NCBI RefSeq assembly: GCF_009733845.1
Contig: NZ_WNXZ01000002.1
Coordinates: 124,001-188,000 of the forward strand
Direction: 5' to 3'
From: Pseudactinotalea terrae
Lineage (GTDB): Bacteria; Actinomycetota; Actinomycetes; Actinomycetales; Beutenbergiaceae
DNA: 64,000 nucleotides
Position 1 is the stretch's first letter. Each line of letters begins with the position of its first letter. Position numbers and translations under genes: made by a program. A model generated the notes under the pieces. The model was not told where the DNA came from. It made no database searches and saw only the letters and a list, made by a program, of their open reading frames with translations. Positions 16,834-26,904 of this stretch are shown one piece after another.

Positions 16834-18033
16834 TCAGACTTCGCCTGCGGATGCCTCGATCACCAAAACCCCATCGAGCCGAGCTGTCAATTCGCGGTCG
16901 CGCTGCGCCGACGCGTGCTGGTACTTCAGCGCAACCGAGACGTCCGTGTGCCCGCCCCGCTCGAGCAGGTCGGCGAGGGTGGCGCCCCGGCGGGCGTACT
17001 CGGTCAGGCCGGTGTGGCGGAGGCTGTGGAAGCGGAAGGAGTCACGGCCGGCCGACTTCCGCGCGTCCCGCCAATACCTGTCGAACGCGGTCTGCGAGAT
17101 GCGACGGCCGCGGCGGGTTGGGGGAGTGAAGAGCGGGCCGTCTCGGCCCGGGGCCGCATGGGTCTCGACGTGCTCGCTCAGGATCGGTAGAAGTGACGCC
17201 GGGATCGCGACGCTGCGCTTGCTGCCGCGCTTCGGGTCCGTCAGTCGCCCGGCCTTGGTGTTCCACTGCCGGCGGACGTGCAGCACGGCTCTATCGGGGT
17301 CGTCCAGGTACTCCAGGTCGCGGCGCTCCAGGCCGAGCACCTCGCCCAGCCGCAGGGCGCACCAGGCGGCCAGCAGCACCGCCGCGCGCAGGTGCTCCGG
17401 CATGGCCGCCGCCATCGCGGCGACCTGCTCGGGCGTCGCCACGTCGCCGTCCTCCTCTGCCGGCCGGACCTGAGTCTGTGACGGCGCTTCCGGGAACGTG
17501 AACGACGCCAGGCCGATGTCCGGTCGTCTGACTGCGGCATTGAGGCACGAGCGCAGCACCCTCGCCGCGTTCGGTGCCACACCGTTGGCTCGCGCGCCCG
17601 GATGGCGCTTCGACGGCTTGGCGCGCAGCGCCACGAGGTGGGCGGCGACCTGCTGCGGGGTGAGGTCGACCAGGCGGGTGCTGCCCAGCTCGGGCAGCAC
17701 GTGGGTGCGCAGTACCGACCGGTAGGACATCACGGTCGAGGGGGAGCGGTCCGGGTTGGCCGCGAGGGCCTCCAGCCACTGCTCGGCCCACTCGCCGAGC
17801 GTGAGGGCGTCGGTCTCGGCCTTGATCCGTGCCGCGCGCTGCTCGGCTCGGATCTGGGCGGGTGGCACGAAGGTGCCGCGGGCGCGCTCGCCCTTGGCGA
17901 TGTCGAGCGCGGCACGGGCGTCGCCGAGGGTGTCGAAGACGCCCAGGGCGTGGGTGGCGCCGTTGACGTCAAGGCGCACTCGGTAGCGGTCTCGGTACCG
18001 TGTGATACCTCGGGGCAGGGCTCCGGTGGCCAT
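16834..18033 (-). CDS. Tyrosine recombinase (element integrase)
   Basis: Phage/ICE-type integrase of 399 residues that would insert and excise the element at the adjacent tRNA-Ser. The ATG at 18033 has GGAAGG about seven bases upstream and is preferred to the ATG at 18060. An N-terminal arm-binding domain (RYRDRYRVRLDVNG) is followed by a SAM-like core-binding domain and the catalytic domain. Arg is in WCALRLGEV (about 225), H-x-x-R in HSLRHTG (about 335), the second His in GGHTD (about 359) and the Tyr nucleophile in KYQHAS (about 370); all are present, so the enzyme looks intact. It points away from the tRNA, whose 3' end is 169 bp away. Confidence 0.95.
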   Translation of the reverse strand: MATGALPRGITRYRDRYRVRLDVNGATHALGVFDTLGDARAALDIAKGERARGTFVPPAQIRAEQRAARIKAETDALTLGEWAEQWLEALAANPDRSPSTVMSYRSVLRTHVLPELGSTRLVDLTPQQVAAHLVALRAKPSKRHPGARANGVAPNAARVLRSCLNAAVRRPDIGLASFTFPEAPSQTQVRPAEEDGDVATPEQVAAMAAAMPEHLRAAVLLAAWCALRLGEVLGLERRDLEYLDDPDRAVLHVRRQWNTKAGRLTDPKRGSKRSVAIPASLLPILSEHVETHAAPGRDGPLFTPPTRRGRRISQTAFDRYWRDARKSAGRDSFRFHSLRHTGLTEYARRGATLADLLERGGHTDVSVALKYQHASAQRDRELTARLDGVLVIEASAGEV

Positions 18034-18054
18034 CGTTGGACCTTCCGCGAACGC

Positions 18055-18102
18055 TGTCACACGCGCGGTCTGTGACAGCTGTGTGACAGAAATTCTGTCA
18101 CA
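18055..18102. promoter_or_regulatory. Four TGT(G/C)ACA heptamers upstream of integrase
   Basis: Heptamers lie at 18055-18061 (TGTCACA), 18071-18077 (TGTGACA), 18082-18088 (TGTGACA) and 18096-18102 (TGTCACA). The last two form a 21-bp palindrome with nine-base arms and a 3-base centre. They fill the space between the integrase start and the tRNA, as expected for arm-type recombinase sites or an operator controlling int. Spacing is 16, 11 and 14 bp. Confidence 0.6.
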
Positions 18103-18201
18103 ACCTGCTGATCTGTGCCCACTGGTGCTGATCAGGGAAAGGTCCAGGAACCGCGGAATCTAGCCGAAAAAGGCGGATTCTCAAGGGTTCTCAAGGACTG
18201 C

Positions 18202-18289
18202 TGGCGGAGGATGGGGGATTCGAACCCCCGAGGGCTTGCACCCAACACGCTTTCCAAGCGTGCGCCATAGGCCACTAGGCGAATCCTCC
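18202..18289 (-). tRNA. tRNA-Ser(GGA)
   Basis: An 88-nt cloverleaf on the minus strand including an encoded CCA. The acceptor stem GGAGGAT pairs with ATCCTCC, the anticodon loop is TTGGAAA (GGA at 18253-18255), the long variable arm typical of tRNA-Ser is present, and the T-arm has GGTTCGAATCC. The integrase lies on its 3' side, so the 3' end of this gene is the probable attachment site and marks the right end of the mobile element. Confidence 0.95.
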
Positions 18290-18466
18290 TGGGCCAGACG
18301 AGGATACCGGACCGCGGCGGCGCACTGGGACGCCGCTGTGTGTGGCGCATGACACCGACCGCCAGCCCGACGCCGGCGAAGGGTCTCGCCGACGTCGGAG
18401 CCATGTCAGACCTCCGTGGTGGAGTGACCGGGTGCGTCGGGCGGGCCGGCGCCGGGAGGGAACAGC

Positions 18467-18691
18467 ATGCCCACGAGGTGTCCGGAGTGCGGGAGCGGCG
18501 ACGTCGTGGAGATCGTCTACGGGATGCCCGGCCCCGAGCTGTTCGAGGCCGCCGAGCGGGGCGAGGTCGTGCTCGGTGGATGCGTCATGTTCGTCGACCC
18601 GGATGGTCAGAGCGCGGATCCAGACCGGTCTTGCCGTGACTGCCATCACCGGTTCGCCAGGCCGCGCCGGCGGCGCCCGTCGCTCACGTGA
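18467..18691 (+). CDS. Small zinc-ribbon protein
   Basis: A 74-residue protein with a GGGAGGGA Shine-Dalgarno sequence before the ATG. It has two cysteine pairs, CPECGSGD at the N-terminus and CRDCHHRF near the C-terminus, and a characteristic middle (YGMPGPELFEAAERGEVVLGG, split here at LFE by a conserved loop). I recall close relatives as small conserved proteins in actinobacteria. It is the first chromosomal gene to the right of tRNA-Ser. It probably binds one zinc ion; the role is unknown. Confidence 0.85.
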   Translation: MPTRCPECGSGDVVEIVYGMPGPELFEAAERGEVVLGGCVMFVDPDGQSADPDRSCRDCHHRFARPRRRRPSLT

Positions 18692-18718
18692 CCACCACCG
18701 CCGAGCATCACCTAGACT
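18688..18718 (+). promoter_or_regulatory. Promoter of SRP RNA
   Basis: A -10 element TAGACT (18713-18718) is preceded by GTGACC at 18688-18693 as a -35 candidate with a 19-bp spacer. Transcription would start near 18725, which coincides with the 5' end expected from the SRP RNA fold. It overlaps the 3' end of the zinc-ribbon gene. Confidence 0.6.
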
Positions 18719-18724
18719 GGTTCC

Positions 18725-18815
18725 CAGCCCCTCGCGCGGCGTCATCTCGCTGAACTCCCCCAGGGCCGGAAGGCAGCAAGGGCAGGTGAGCTCTGATGGG
18801 TGCGCGAGGGGTCTT
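18725..18815 (+). ncRNA. ffs: Signal recognition particle RNA, small bacterial type (4.5S)
   Basis: The universally conserved SRP domain is visible around 18761-18785 (CAGGGCCGGAAGGCAGCAAG, then GGCAG), including the GGAA tetraloop and the asymmetric internal loop that bind Ffh. The closing helix is formed by CCCCTCGCGC (18728-18737) and GCGCGAGGGG (18802-18811), exact reverse complements. The order tRNA-Ser, ffs, dnaX, recR is common in actinobacteria. The ends are set from the helix and are accurate to a few bases. Confidence 0.93.
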
Positions 18816-18882
18816 CACGTCTCCGGCCGCGCCCGTCCACACTCCACGGCCACCCCGGCTGACCGGTGTCGGTGTCCCCGCC

Positions 18883-18888
18883 TAGAGT
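18883..18888 (+). promoter_or_regulatory. Leaderless -10 element of dnaX
   Basis: TAGAGT ends six bases before the GTG start of dnaX, so transcription would begin at the start codon. No Shine-Dalgarno sequence is present. Confidence 0.55.
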
Positions 18889-18894
18889 GGCCAG

Positions 18895-21153
18895 GTGAGC
18901 ACCGCGTTGTACCGCCGTTACCGGCCGGACTCCTTCGCCGACGTCATCGGGCAGGAGCACGTCACCGAACCCCTGATGGCGGCGCTCAAGGGCGGGCGCG
19001 TCACCCACGCCTACCTGTTCTCCGGCCCGCGCGGCTGCGGCAAGACCACCTCGGCGCGCATCTTCGCCCGCTGCCTCAACTGCGCGCAGGGCCCCACCGA
19101 CACCCCGTGCGGCACGTGTGACTCGTGCGTCGAGCTGGCGCGCGGCGGGACCGGCTCGCTCGACGTCGTCGAGCTCGACGCCGCCTCCCACGGTGGCGTC
19201 GACGACGCCCGTGAGCTCCGCGAGCGCGCGGCCTTCGCACCGGCTCGCGACCGCTACAAGATCTTCATCATCGACGAGGCCCACATGGTCACCACGCAGG
19301 GCTTCAACGCCCTGCTCAAGCTCGTCGAGGAGCCCCCCGAGCACGTCAAGTTCGTGTTTGCCACCACCGAGCCCGAGAAGGTCATCGGGACGATCCGCTC
19401 CCGCACTCACCACTATCCCTTCCGGCTCGTGCCGCCCGAGCAGCTGCTCAGCTACCTCGGCACGCTCGCCGAGGCCGAGGGCGTGCAGATCGCCTCCGGC
19501 GTGCTCCCGCTCGTGGTCCGCGCGGGCGGCGGCTCGGTCCGCGACTCGCTGTCCGTGCTCGACCAGCTGATCGCCGGCGCCTCCGACGAGGGCGTCACCT
19601 ACGAGCGGGCCGTCGCCCTGCTCGGGTTCACCCACGCCACCCTTCTCGACGACACCGCCGAAGCTCTCGCAGCCCGCGACGGCGCGAGCCTGTTCCGGGT
19701 CGTCGATCGCGTGATCTCCACCGGCCATGCACCGCGACGATTCGTCGAGGACCTGCTCGAGCGGCTGCGCGATCTCATCGTCGTCCTCGCCGCGGGGGAG
19801 CAGGCCAGCTCGGTGCTGCGGACCGTGCCCGCCGACCAGCTCGAGCGCATGCGCACGCAGGCCGAGCACCTCGGCCTCGCCAACGCCTCCCGGGCCGCCG
19901 ACCTCACCAACCTCGCCCTCACCGAGATGGTCGGCGCCACCTCGCCGCGACTGCAGCTCGAGCTCCTCTGCGGTCGCCTCCTGCTCCCCGCCGCCGATGA
20001 CGGGGTCGACGGCGTGAACGCCCGCCTCGAGCGCTTGGAGGCCGGCGGCGCCGGCCCAGCGATCGGCAGGCCGATCGCCGTCGTTCCCGCTCCCGAGCCG
20101 GTCGCTGCCAGCCAGCCCGTGGTGTCCGAGCCCGTGCCGGTGCGCGCACCCGAGCCGCACCCGGCCGCTTCGGCGGAAGCGCCCCTCGCTCGTCCTGCCG
20201 CTTCCGCGGAAGCGCCCCACGCTCGTCCTGCCGCTTCCGCGGAAGCGCCGCCCACCCGCCCTGCCGCTTCCGCGGAAGCGTCCGAGCAGGGGCCCGAGCC
20301 CGCCACCGCGCCGCCAGAGGCCGCCCGCCCGGCAACGCAGCAGCCAGCACCGGCCGCCGCGGCAACCACCGACGGTCTCAGCACCGAGCAGGTCCGGCAC
20401 CGCTGGCCCGAGGTGCTCAGCACGCTCGCGCAGGTCCGCCGCATCACCTGGGCGCTGGCGCAGAACGCCCAGGTCGTCGAGCTCAGCGGCGGGATCCTCA
20501 AGATCGGGTTCCCCAGCTCCGGCCTGGTCTCCACCTTCCGCAACGGCCCGCACACCGAGCCGCTGCAGCGCGCGCTCGCCGAGACGCTCGGCCTGCAGGC
20601 ACGGATCGAGGCCGTCGTCGAGGGGGAGGTGCGGGCCACGAGCGGCGCCGGCGCAGCCCCCGTGGTCGACCGTGCCGCCGAGGCGGCAGCCGACTGGGCT
20701 CGCCCCGCCCGGCAGCCCGAGCCCGCAGCCCAGGCCCAGCCCGCCCCGCCGTCGCACCCCGTCGAGCCGCCCCAGGAGGCCCACCAGGAGCGGCGCCGCC
20801 CGGAGCCCGCGCAGCAGAACCCGCGCGACAGCGGCGCCCCCACCGCTCCGGAGCCGCAGCGTTCGGGGCCGGACCGGCGCCCGCCGTGGGAGGACGATGC
20901 GGGTGCGCCACCCGCAGAGGAACCTCCGCCGGCCGAGCCGCCGGATGAGCCCGAGCCGCCCATGCCCTCCGCCCGGGAGCGCATCGCCGCCGCCCAGGCA
21001 GCAGCCCGCCCAGCGGGCCACCGCCAGGTCGTCGACGAGCCGCACGAGTCCGACCCCAACCTCGAGGACTCGGGGCTGGTGGGCGCCCCGCTCGTGTCGC
21101 GCATGCTGGGCGGGACCGTGATCGACGAGTACATCGATGAGGAGCGCCCCTGA
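18895..21153 (+). CDS. dnaX: DNA polymerase III subunits gamma/tau
   Basis: Clamp-loader ATPase that opens the beta clamp and, through its tau tail, holds the replicase together. The protein has 752 residues from a leaderless GTG. Domain 1 has Walker [10 protein letters not shown] (about 43-51), four zinc-binding cysteines in CLNCAQG and CGTCDSC, Walker [10 protein letters not shown] and the SRC motif TIRSRTHHY. The middle contains four tandem 11-residue repeats ([11 protein letters not shown] type, about 423-462) inside an Ala/Pro-rich linker. A tau-like C-terminal domain follows. No A-rich slippery sequence is seen, so a programmed frameshift to gamma as in E. coli is not expected. The stop overlaps the recR start. 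Confidence 0.97.
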   Translation: MSTALYRRYRPDSFADVIGQEHVTEPLMAALKGGRVTHAYLFSGPRGCGKTTSARIFARCLNCAQGPTDTPCGTCDSCVELARGGTGSLDVVELDAASHGGVDDARELRERAAFAPARDRYKIFIIDEAHMVTTQGFNALLKLVEEPPEHVKFVFATTEPEKVIGTIRSRTHHYPFRLVPPEQLLSYLGTLAEAEGVQIASGVLPLVVRAGGGSVRDSLSVLDQLIAGASDEGVTYERAVALLGFTHATLLDDTAEALAARDGASLFRVVDRVISTGHAPRRFVEDLLERLRDLIVVLAAGEQASSVLRTVPADQLERMRTQAEHLGLANASRAADLTNLALTEMVGATSPRLQLELLCGRLLLPAADDGVDGVNARLERLEAGGAGPAIGRPIAVVPAPEPVAASQPVVSEPVPVRAPEPHPAASAEAPLARPAASAEAPHARPAASAEAPPTRPAASAEASEQGPEPATAPPEAARPATQQPAPAAAATTDGLSTEQVRHRWPEVLSTLAQVRRITWALAQNAQVVELSGGILKIGFPSSGLVSTFRNGPHTEPLQRALAETLGLQARIEAVVEGEVRATSGAGAAPVVDRAAEAAADWARPARQPEPAAQAQPAPPSHPVEPPQEAHQERRRPEPAQQNPRDSGAPTAPEPQRSGPDRRPPWEDDAGAPPAEEPPPAEPPDEPEPPMPSARERIAAAQAAARPAGHRQVVDEPHESDPNLEDSGLVGAPLVSRMLGGTVIDEYIDEERP
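20161..20280 (+). repeat. 33-bp in-frame tandem repeat inside dnaX
   Basis: Copies begin at 20161, 20194, 20227 and 20260 (the last incomplete). Copies two to four contain the perfect palindrome GCTTCCGCGGAAGC, and copy one differs from it by one base. Because the period is 33 bp the reading frame is kept. The palindromes could pair within or between repeats in the mRNA. Confidence 0.9.
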
Positions 21154-21752
21154 TGTTCGACGGTGCACTGCAAGACCTCGTCGAAGAGCTCGGCCGGCTG
21201 CCCGGCGTCGGACCCAAGAGCGCGCAACGGATCGCGTTCCACATCCTCGCCTCCGACCCGGCCGATGTCAGCCGCCTCTCCGAGGCGCTGCGCATCGTCA
21301 AGGAGAAGGTCCGGTTCTGCGAGGTCTGCGGCAACATCTCCGAGGACACCCAGTGCCGGATCTGCCGCGACCCGCGCCGCAGCGGCGCCGTGCTCTGCGT
21401 CGTCGAGGAAGCCAAGGACGTCGTCGCGATCGAGCGCACCCGTGAGTTCCGCGGCAGGTACCACGTGCTCGGCGGCGCCATCAACCCGATCGACGGCGTC
21501 GGCCCCGACGACCTGCGCATCCGCGAGCTGATGACCCGGCTCGCCGACGGCGAGGTTACCGAGGTCATCATCGCCACCGACCCCAACGTCGAGGGCGAGG
21601 CCACGGCCACCTACCTGATCCGGATGCTGCGCCCGCTCGGGCTCACCGTCTCCCGGCTCGCCTCCGGCCTGCCCGTCGGCGGCGACCTCGAGTACGCCGA
21701 CGAGGTCACCCTGGGCAGGGCGTTCGAAGGAAGAAGGACCGTCGATGTCTGA
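21153..21752 (+). CDS. recR: Recombination mediator RecR
   Basis: RecF-pathway protein that with RecO loads RecA on gapped DNA; 199 residues, the usual length. It starts with a helix-hairpin-helix region ([17 protein letters not shown]), followed by the four-cysteine zinc finger [16 protein letters not shown] (about 57-72) and a TOPRIM domain with VVEEAKD and [11 protein letters not shown]. The ATG overlaps the dnaX stop by one base, so the two are translationally coupled. It overlaps the next gene by eight bases. Confidence 0.97.
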   Translation: MFDGALQDLVEELGRLPGVGPKSAQRIAFHILASDPADVSRLSEALRIVKEKVRFCEVCGNISEDTQCRICRDPRRSGAVLCVVEEAKDVVAIERTREFRGRYHVLGGAINPIDGVGPDDLRIRELMTRLADGEVTEVIIATDPNVEGEATATYLIRMLRPLGLTVSRLASGLPVGGDLEYADEVTLGRAFEGRRTVDV

Positions 21753-22341
21753 CACCCCCGAGCTCGACGCCGACCTCACGCTCCTCGGCGCCACCACCGC
21801 CGCCGTCGCCGAGCGCTACCTCACCACTGTGCGCGAGGTCGCCGCAGGCAGCTCACCCGAGGCCGCCATTCCCTTGCTGCTGCTCGCCGTCTCCGACCTG
21901 AGCGCCGCGGGCGCACGGCTCGGCGCGATCGTCGACGTCGTCCCCGCCGACCGCTTCGAGCCCGACGACGGCCCCGACAACAACGCCGAACCGCTGCGCA
22001 CCTCGCTGGCGAACGTCCTCGACGGCATCGACGAGTACCAGGAGGTCGCCGACCCGCTGGTCTCCCCGGAGGTCACCACCGGGTCGCTGTCCAACGACCT
22101 CGCCGACATCGCGCACGCGCTCGGCGTCGGGCTGCGTCACCACCGCGCCGGGCACGCGTCCGAGGCCCTGTGGTGGTGGCAGTTCTCCTACCTGTCCGCA
22201 TGGGGCGAGCGGGCCGCCAGCGCCACCCGCACCCTGCTCACGCTCATCGCGCACCTGCGCCTCGACGTCGACGACGACACCGCCTCCGAGGCCGAGTTCG
22301 ACGCCCTCTACGGCGGCGACCCGGGCGACCAGATCAGCTGA
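21745..22341 (+). CDS. DUF5063-family protein
   Basis: An acidic 198-residue protein that starts inside recR; GAAGGA lies upstream of the ATG. I recall DUF5063 proteins directly after recR in many actinobacteria, and the central motif ([21 protein letters not shown]) with its Trp cluster fits them. The family has no known function. Tight coupling to dnaX-recR suggests co-expression with replication-repair genes. Confidence 0.8.
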   Translation: MSDTPELDADLTLLGATTAAVAERYLTTVREVAAGSSPEAAIPLLLLAVSDLSAAGARLGAIVDVVPADRFEPDDGPDNNAEPLRTSLANVLDGIDEYQEVADPLVSPEVTTGSLSNDLADIAHALGVGLRHHRAGHASEALWWWQFSYLSAWGERAASATRTLLTLIAHLRLDVDDDTASEAEFDALYGGDPGDQIS

Positions 22342-22573
22342 GCCGAGCTCAGACCCGCACGGGCACGCTGCCCCGCCCCGCGCCGGGCGACCGCACAAGC
22401 TGCGGAGACGGTTGGCGTGCGCCGCGGAGATCCCGTGAAACCGCGGCGTGTCGGGCCTGCTGTGGCGGCGCTCACCCGGCACCGAGGCGGGGGAATGGTG
22501 AACCCCGACCTACCGTTGAACCTGCTCGGCCAGCGGCGTCCGGACCCCCCGCCCCCGAACAGATGCCGCAGCC

Positions 22574-23404
22574 ATGACGCAGACCCTCACCCGCCCCGAG
22601 AACGAGACCGAGGCCGAGCTCGACGACGCCGCGCCACCCAGGCGCCGCGTCATCGAGCTCTCGTTCGTGCAGCTCGTCGCCGGTGCCCTCGCGGCGATGA
22701 CCTCCGCGCTCATCGGCAGCCGCATCGGCGTCTCCGGCACCGTGATCGGCGCCGCCGTGGGAAGCCTCGTGGCGGGCGTGGCCGGCTCGGTCTACACCGC
22801 CTCGCTGCAGCGTGGCCGCCAGGTGATCGCCCGTGCGCCGGTGGCGCTCAGGTCACCGACACTCGTGATGCGGCGCTCGACGGCGGTGCTCCCCACCGCT
22901 GCGGCCGTGCCTCCCGGGGTGCCCGGGCAGGCGGTGCTGGACGCCCGCCCGGTGCTGCCCGCTCGGCGGCCCCGGTGGAAGCCGGTGCTCGCCGCCGCAG
23001 CCGCGATGTTCGTGCTCGCCGCACTCGGGATCACCGCACTCGAGCTGGCCACGGGGCAGTCGCTCTCGGGGCGCGATGGCACCACGATCTCGCAGGTCAG
23101 CACGGGCGCCCAAGCGCAGCAGCAGCCGCTGCCCCAGCCACCCGCCGAGATCCCGGCGGAGGACCCGACAGAGGAGGCGTCCGAGGATCCCGGGCAGTCG
23201 CCGTCGGAGACTCCGACCGAGGTGCCCACCGAGGAGGGTGAGCCGACCGACGAACCCAGCGAGACGCCGTCGGACATCCCCACGGAGGAGCCCACCGAGA
23301 CCCCCACCGAGGAACCGAGCGAGACGCCCAGCCAGGAGCCGACCGAGGACCCGAGCACGCCGTCGACCCCGGAGAGCCCTCAGGGCCAGAGCTCGCTGGA
23401 GTGA
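22574..23404 (+). CDS. Membrane protein with Pro/Thr/Glu-repeat tail
   Basis: A 276-residue protein. An acidic N-terminus precedes a hydrophobic, Gly/Ala-rich stretch (about 35-75) that could form one or two membrane segments. A second membrane segment lies at about 140-160 (LAAAAAMFVLAALGITALEL). The last 90 residues are imperfect repeats of the type EEPTETPTEEPSETPS, probably an extended extracellular spacer. No enzymatic motif is seen. The start lacks a clear Shine-Dalgarno sequence, and 22342-22573 upstream holds nothing recognisable. It may be a cell-envelope protein; the function is unknown. Confidence 0.75.
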   Translation: MTQTLTRPENETEAELDDAAPPRRRVIELSFVQLVAGALAAMTSALIGSRIGVSGTVIGAAVGSLVAGVAGSVYTASLQRGRQVIARAPVALRSPTLVMRRSTAVLPTAAAVPPGVPGQAVLDARPVLPARRPRWKPVLAAAAAMFVLAALGITALELATGQSLSGRDGTTISQVSTGAQAQQQPLPQPPAEIPAEDPTEEASEDPGQSPSETPTEVPTEEGEPTDEPSETPSDIPTEEPTETPTEEPSETPSQEPTEDPSTPSTPESPQGQSSLE

Positions 23405-23424
23405 GCCCGACCCCGGGCGCGTGG

Positions 23425-23430
23425 TAGGAC
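23425..23430 (+). promoter_or_regulatory. Leaderless -10 element of TSUP permease
   Basis: TAGGAC ends seven bases before the GTG at 23438, with no Shine-Dalgarno sequence between. Confidence 0.45.
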
Positions 23431-23437
23431 AAGCGTT

Positions 23438-24259
23438 GTGCTGCTCGCCGACGGATCGTTCACGCTGCCCGGGTTCGGGAGCGTCGAGCTCACGCTCTCG
23501 TTGCTGCTGCTCCTGGTGCTGGCCGGGCTCGCGGCGGGATGGATCGACGCGGTCGTGGGCGGCGGTGGGCTGATCCAGCTGCCGGCGCTGCTCGTGCTGT
23601 TCCCCGACATGACGGCGGTGCAGGCGATCGCCACCAACAAGGTGGGCTCGATCATGGGTACGTCCGTGAGCTCGGTGACCTACTACCGGCGCATCCATCC
23701 GGACCTCCGCACAGCAGCACCGATGGCGGTCGCCGCGCTGATCGCCTCGATCGGCGGCGCGGCGCTCGCCGCGTTCATCCCCGAGTCGGCGCTACGGCCG
23801 ATCATCATCGTGGTGCTCGTGGGCGTGCTCGCCTACACGCTGGCCAAGCCCACGCTCGGCGCCCTGACCGAGCTGCGGTGGGAGGGCAACCGGCACTACG
23901 GGGCGGCTGCCGGCGTGGGGCTGGTGATCGGGCTCTACGACGGCCTGCTCGGCCCCGGCACCGGCTCGTTCCTCGTGCTCGCGCTCGTGGGGGTCATCGG
24001 GTACGCGTTCCTGCCCGCCTCGGCGCTCGCGAAGATCGTGAACTTCGCCACGAACTTCGGTGCGCTGATGTTCTTCGTGCCGGCCGGGCACGTGGTCTGG
24101 GGCGTGGGCCTCGTGGTGGGCTGCGCGAACCTCGTGGGCGCCTACATCGGCGCACGGATGGCCGTGGCGAAGGGGAATCGGTTCGTCCGCGTGGCGTTCC
24201 TGGTGGTCGTGGCCGCGCTGATCGTGCGGCTGGGGTGGGATGTCGTGGCCGGTTCGTGA
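23438..24259 (+). CDS. TSUP-family (TauE/SafE) permease
   Basis: An integral membrane protein of 273 residues with about eight hydrophobic segments. The family signature is visible in both halves: [18 protein letters not shown] in the first half and [19 protein letters not shown] in the second, typical of sulfite, sulfoacetate or other organic-anion exporters. The GTG start appears leaderless. No sulfur-metabolism gene adjoins it, so the substrate cannot be named. Confidence 0.9.
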   Translation: MLLADGSFTLPGFGSVELTLSLLLLLVLAGLAAGWIDAVVGGGGLIQLPALLVLFPDMTAVQAIATNKVGSIMGTSVSSVTYYRRIHPDLRTAAPMAVAALIASIGGAALAAFIPESALRPIIIVVLVGVLAYTLAKPTLGALTELRWEGNRHYGAAAGVGLVIGLYDGLLGPGTGSFLVLALVGVIGYAFLPASALAKIVNFATNFGALMFFVPAGHVVWGVGLVVGCANLVGAYIGARMAVAKGNRFVRVAFLVVVAALIVRLGWDVVAGS

Positions 24260-24281
24260 CCCTGCAAGGCGTGCGCTGACA

Positions 24282-24300
24282 GCGTCCGAGATACGGACGC
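24282..24300. repeat. Short hairpin upstream of lysC
   Basis: GCGTCCG (24282-24288) and CGGACGC (24294-24300) pair perfectly around the loop AGATA, about 70 bp upstream of the lysC start. It could be a weak terminator for the permease gene or part of the lysC control region. Confidence 0.4.
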
Positions 24301-24371
24301 GAGGGTGTCCATCTGGTGGTCGGGACCTACACTCGAACGTCACTATCGGCCAGACCTGCGAGAAATGTCCC

Positions 24372-26688
<2,317 letters not shown>

Positions 26689-26800
26689 TCGTGGGTTCCT
26701 GAGCCACGGCGCAGAGGCACGGCCGGGCGCGTCGGTACCGGGCACTCGCCGCTCAGCCAGTGCCGAACAGGATGTATTGCCCGCAATCACCCCTGTGAGC

Positions 26801-26893
26801 GGGCAGAACCCCCTGCTCGGCGGGTGCTGGAGGGCGGAACCCCCTGCTCGGCGGGTGCTGGAGGGCGGAACCCCCTGCTCGGCGGGCGCAGGG
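26801..26893. repeat. 31-bp tandem repeat between convergent genes
   Basis: Three consecutive 31-bp units start at 26801, 26832 and 26863. Each contains GAACCCCCTGCTCGGCGGG; the third diverges at its end. The array lies between the asd stop and the stop of a minus-strand ABC gene. There are no unique spacers, so it is not a CRISPR array. Confidence 0.9.
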
Positions 26894-26904
26894 CGTCTGG
26901 GCCG

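Noticed and set aside
18895-21153. Programmed frameshift in dnaX
   Set aside because: No A-rich or other heptameric slippery sequence is visible near the domain boundary.
18742-21168. Long minus-strand open frame opposite dnaX
   Set aside because: It is a GC-rich shadow of dnaX-recR; its sequence is low-complexity Gly/Arg/Leu and no family is recognisable.
24240-24371. Upstream extension of lysC to an in-frame start at 24240
   Set aside because: The added 44 residues are unlike any aspartokinase and overlap the end of the permease gene; the GTG at 24372 gives the canonical N-terminus.
26801-26893. CRISPR array
   Set aside because: The repeat units are directly adjacent with no unique spacers and no cas genes are in the window.
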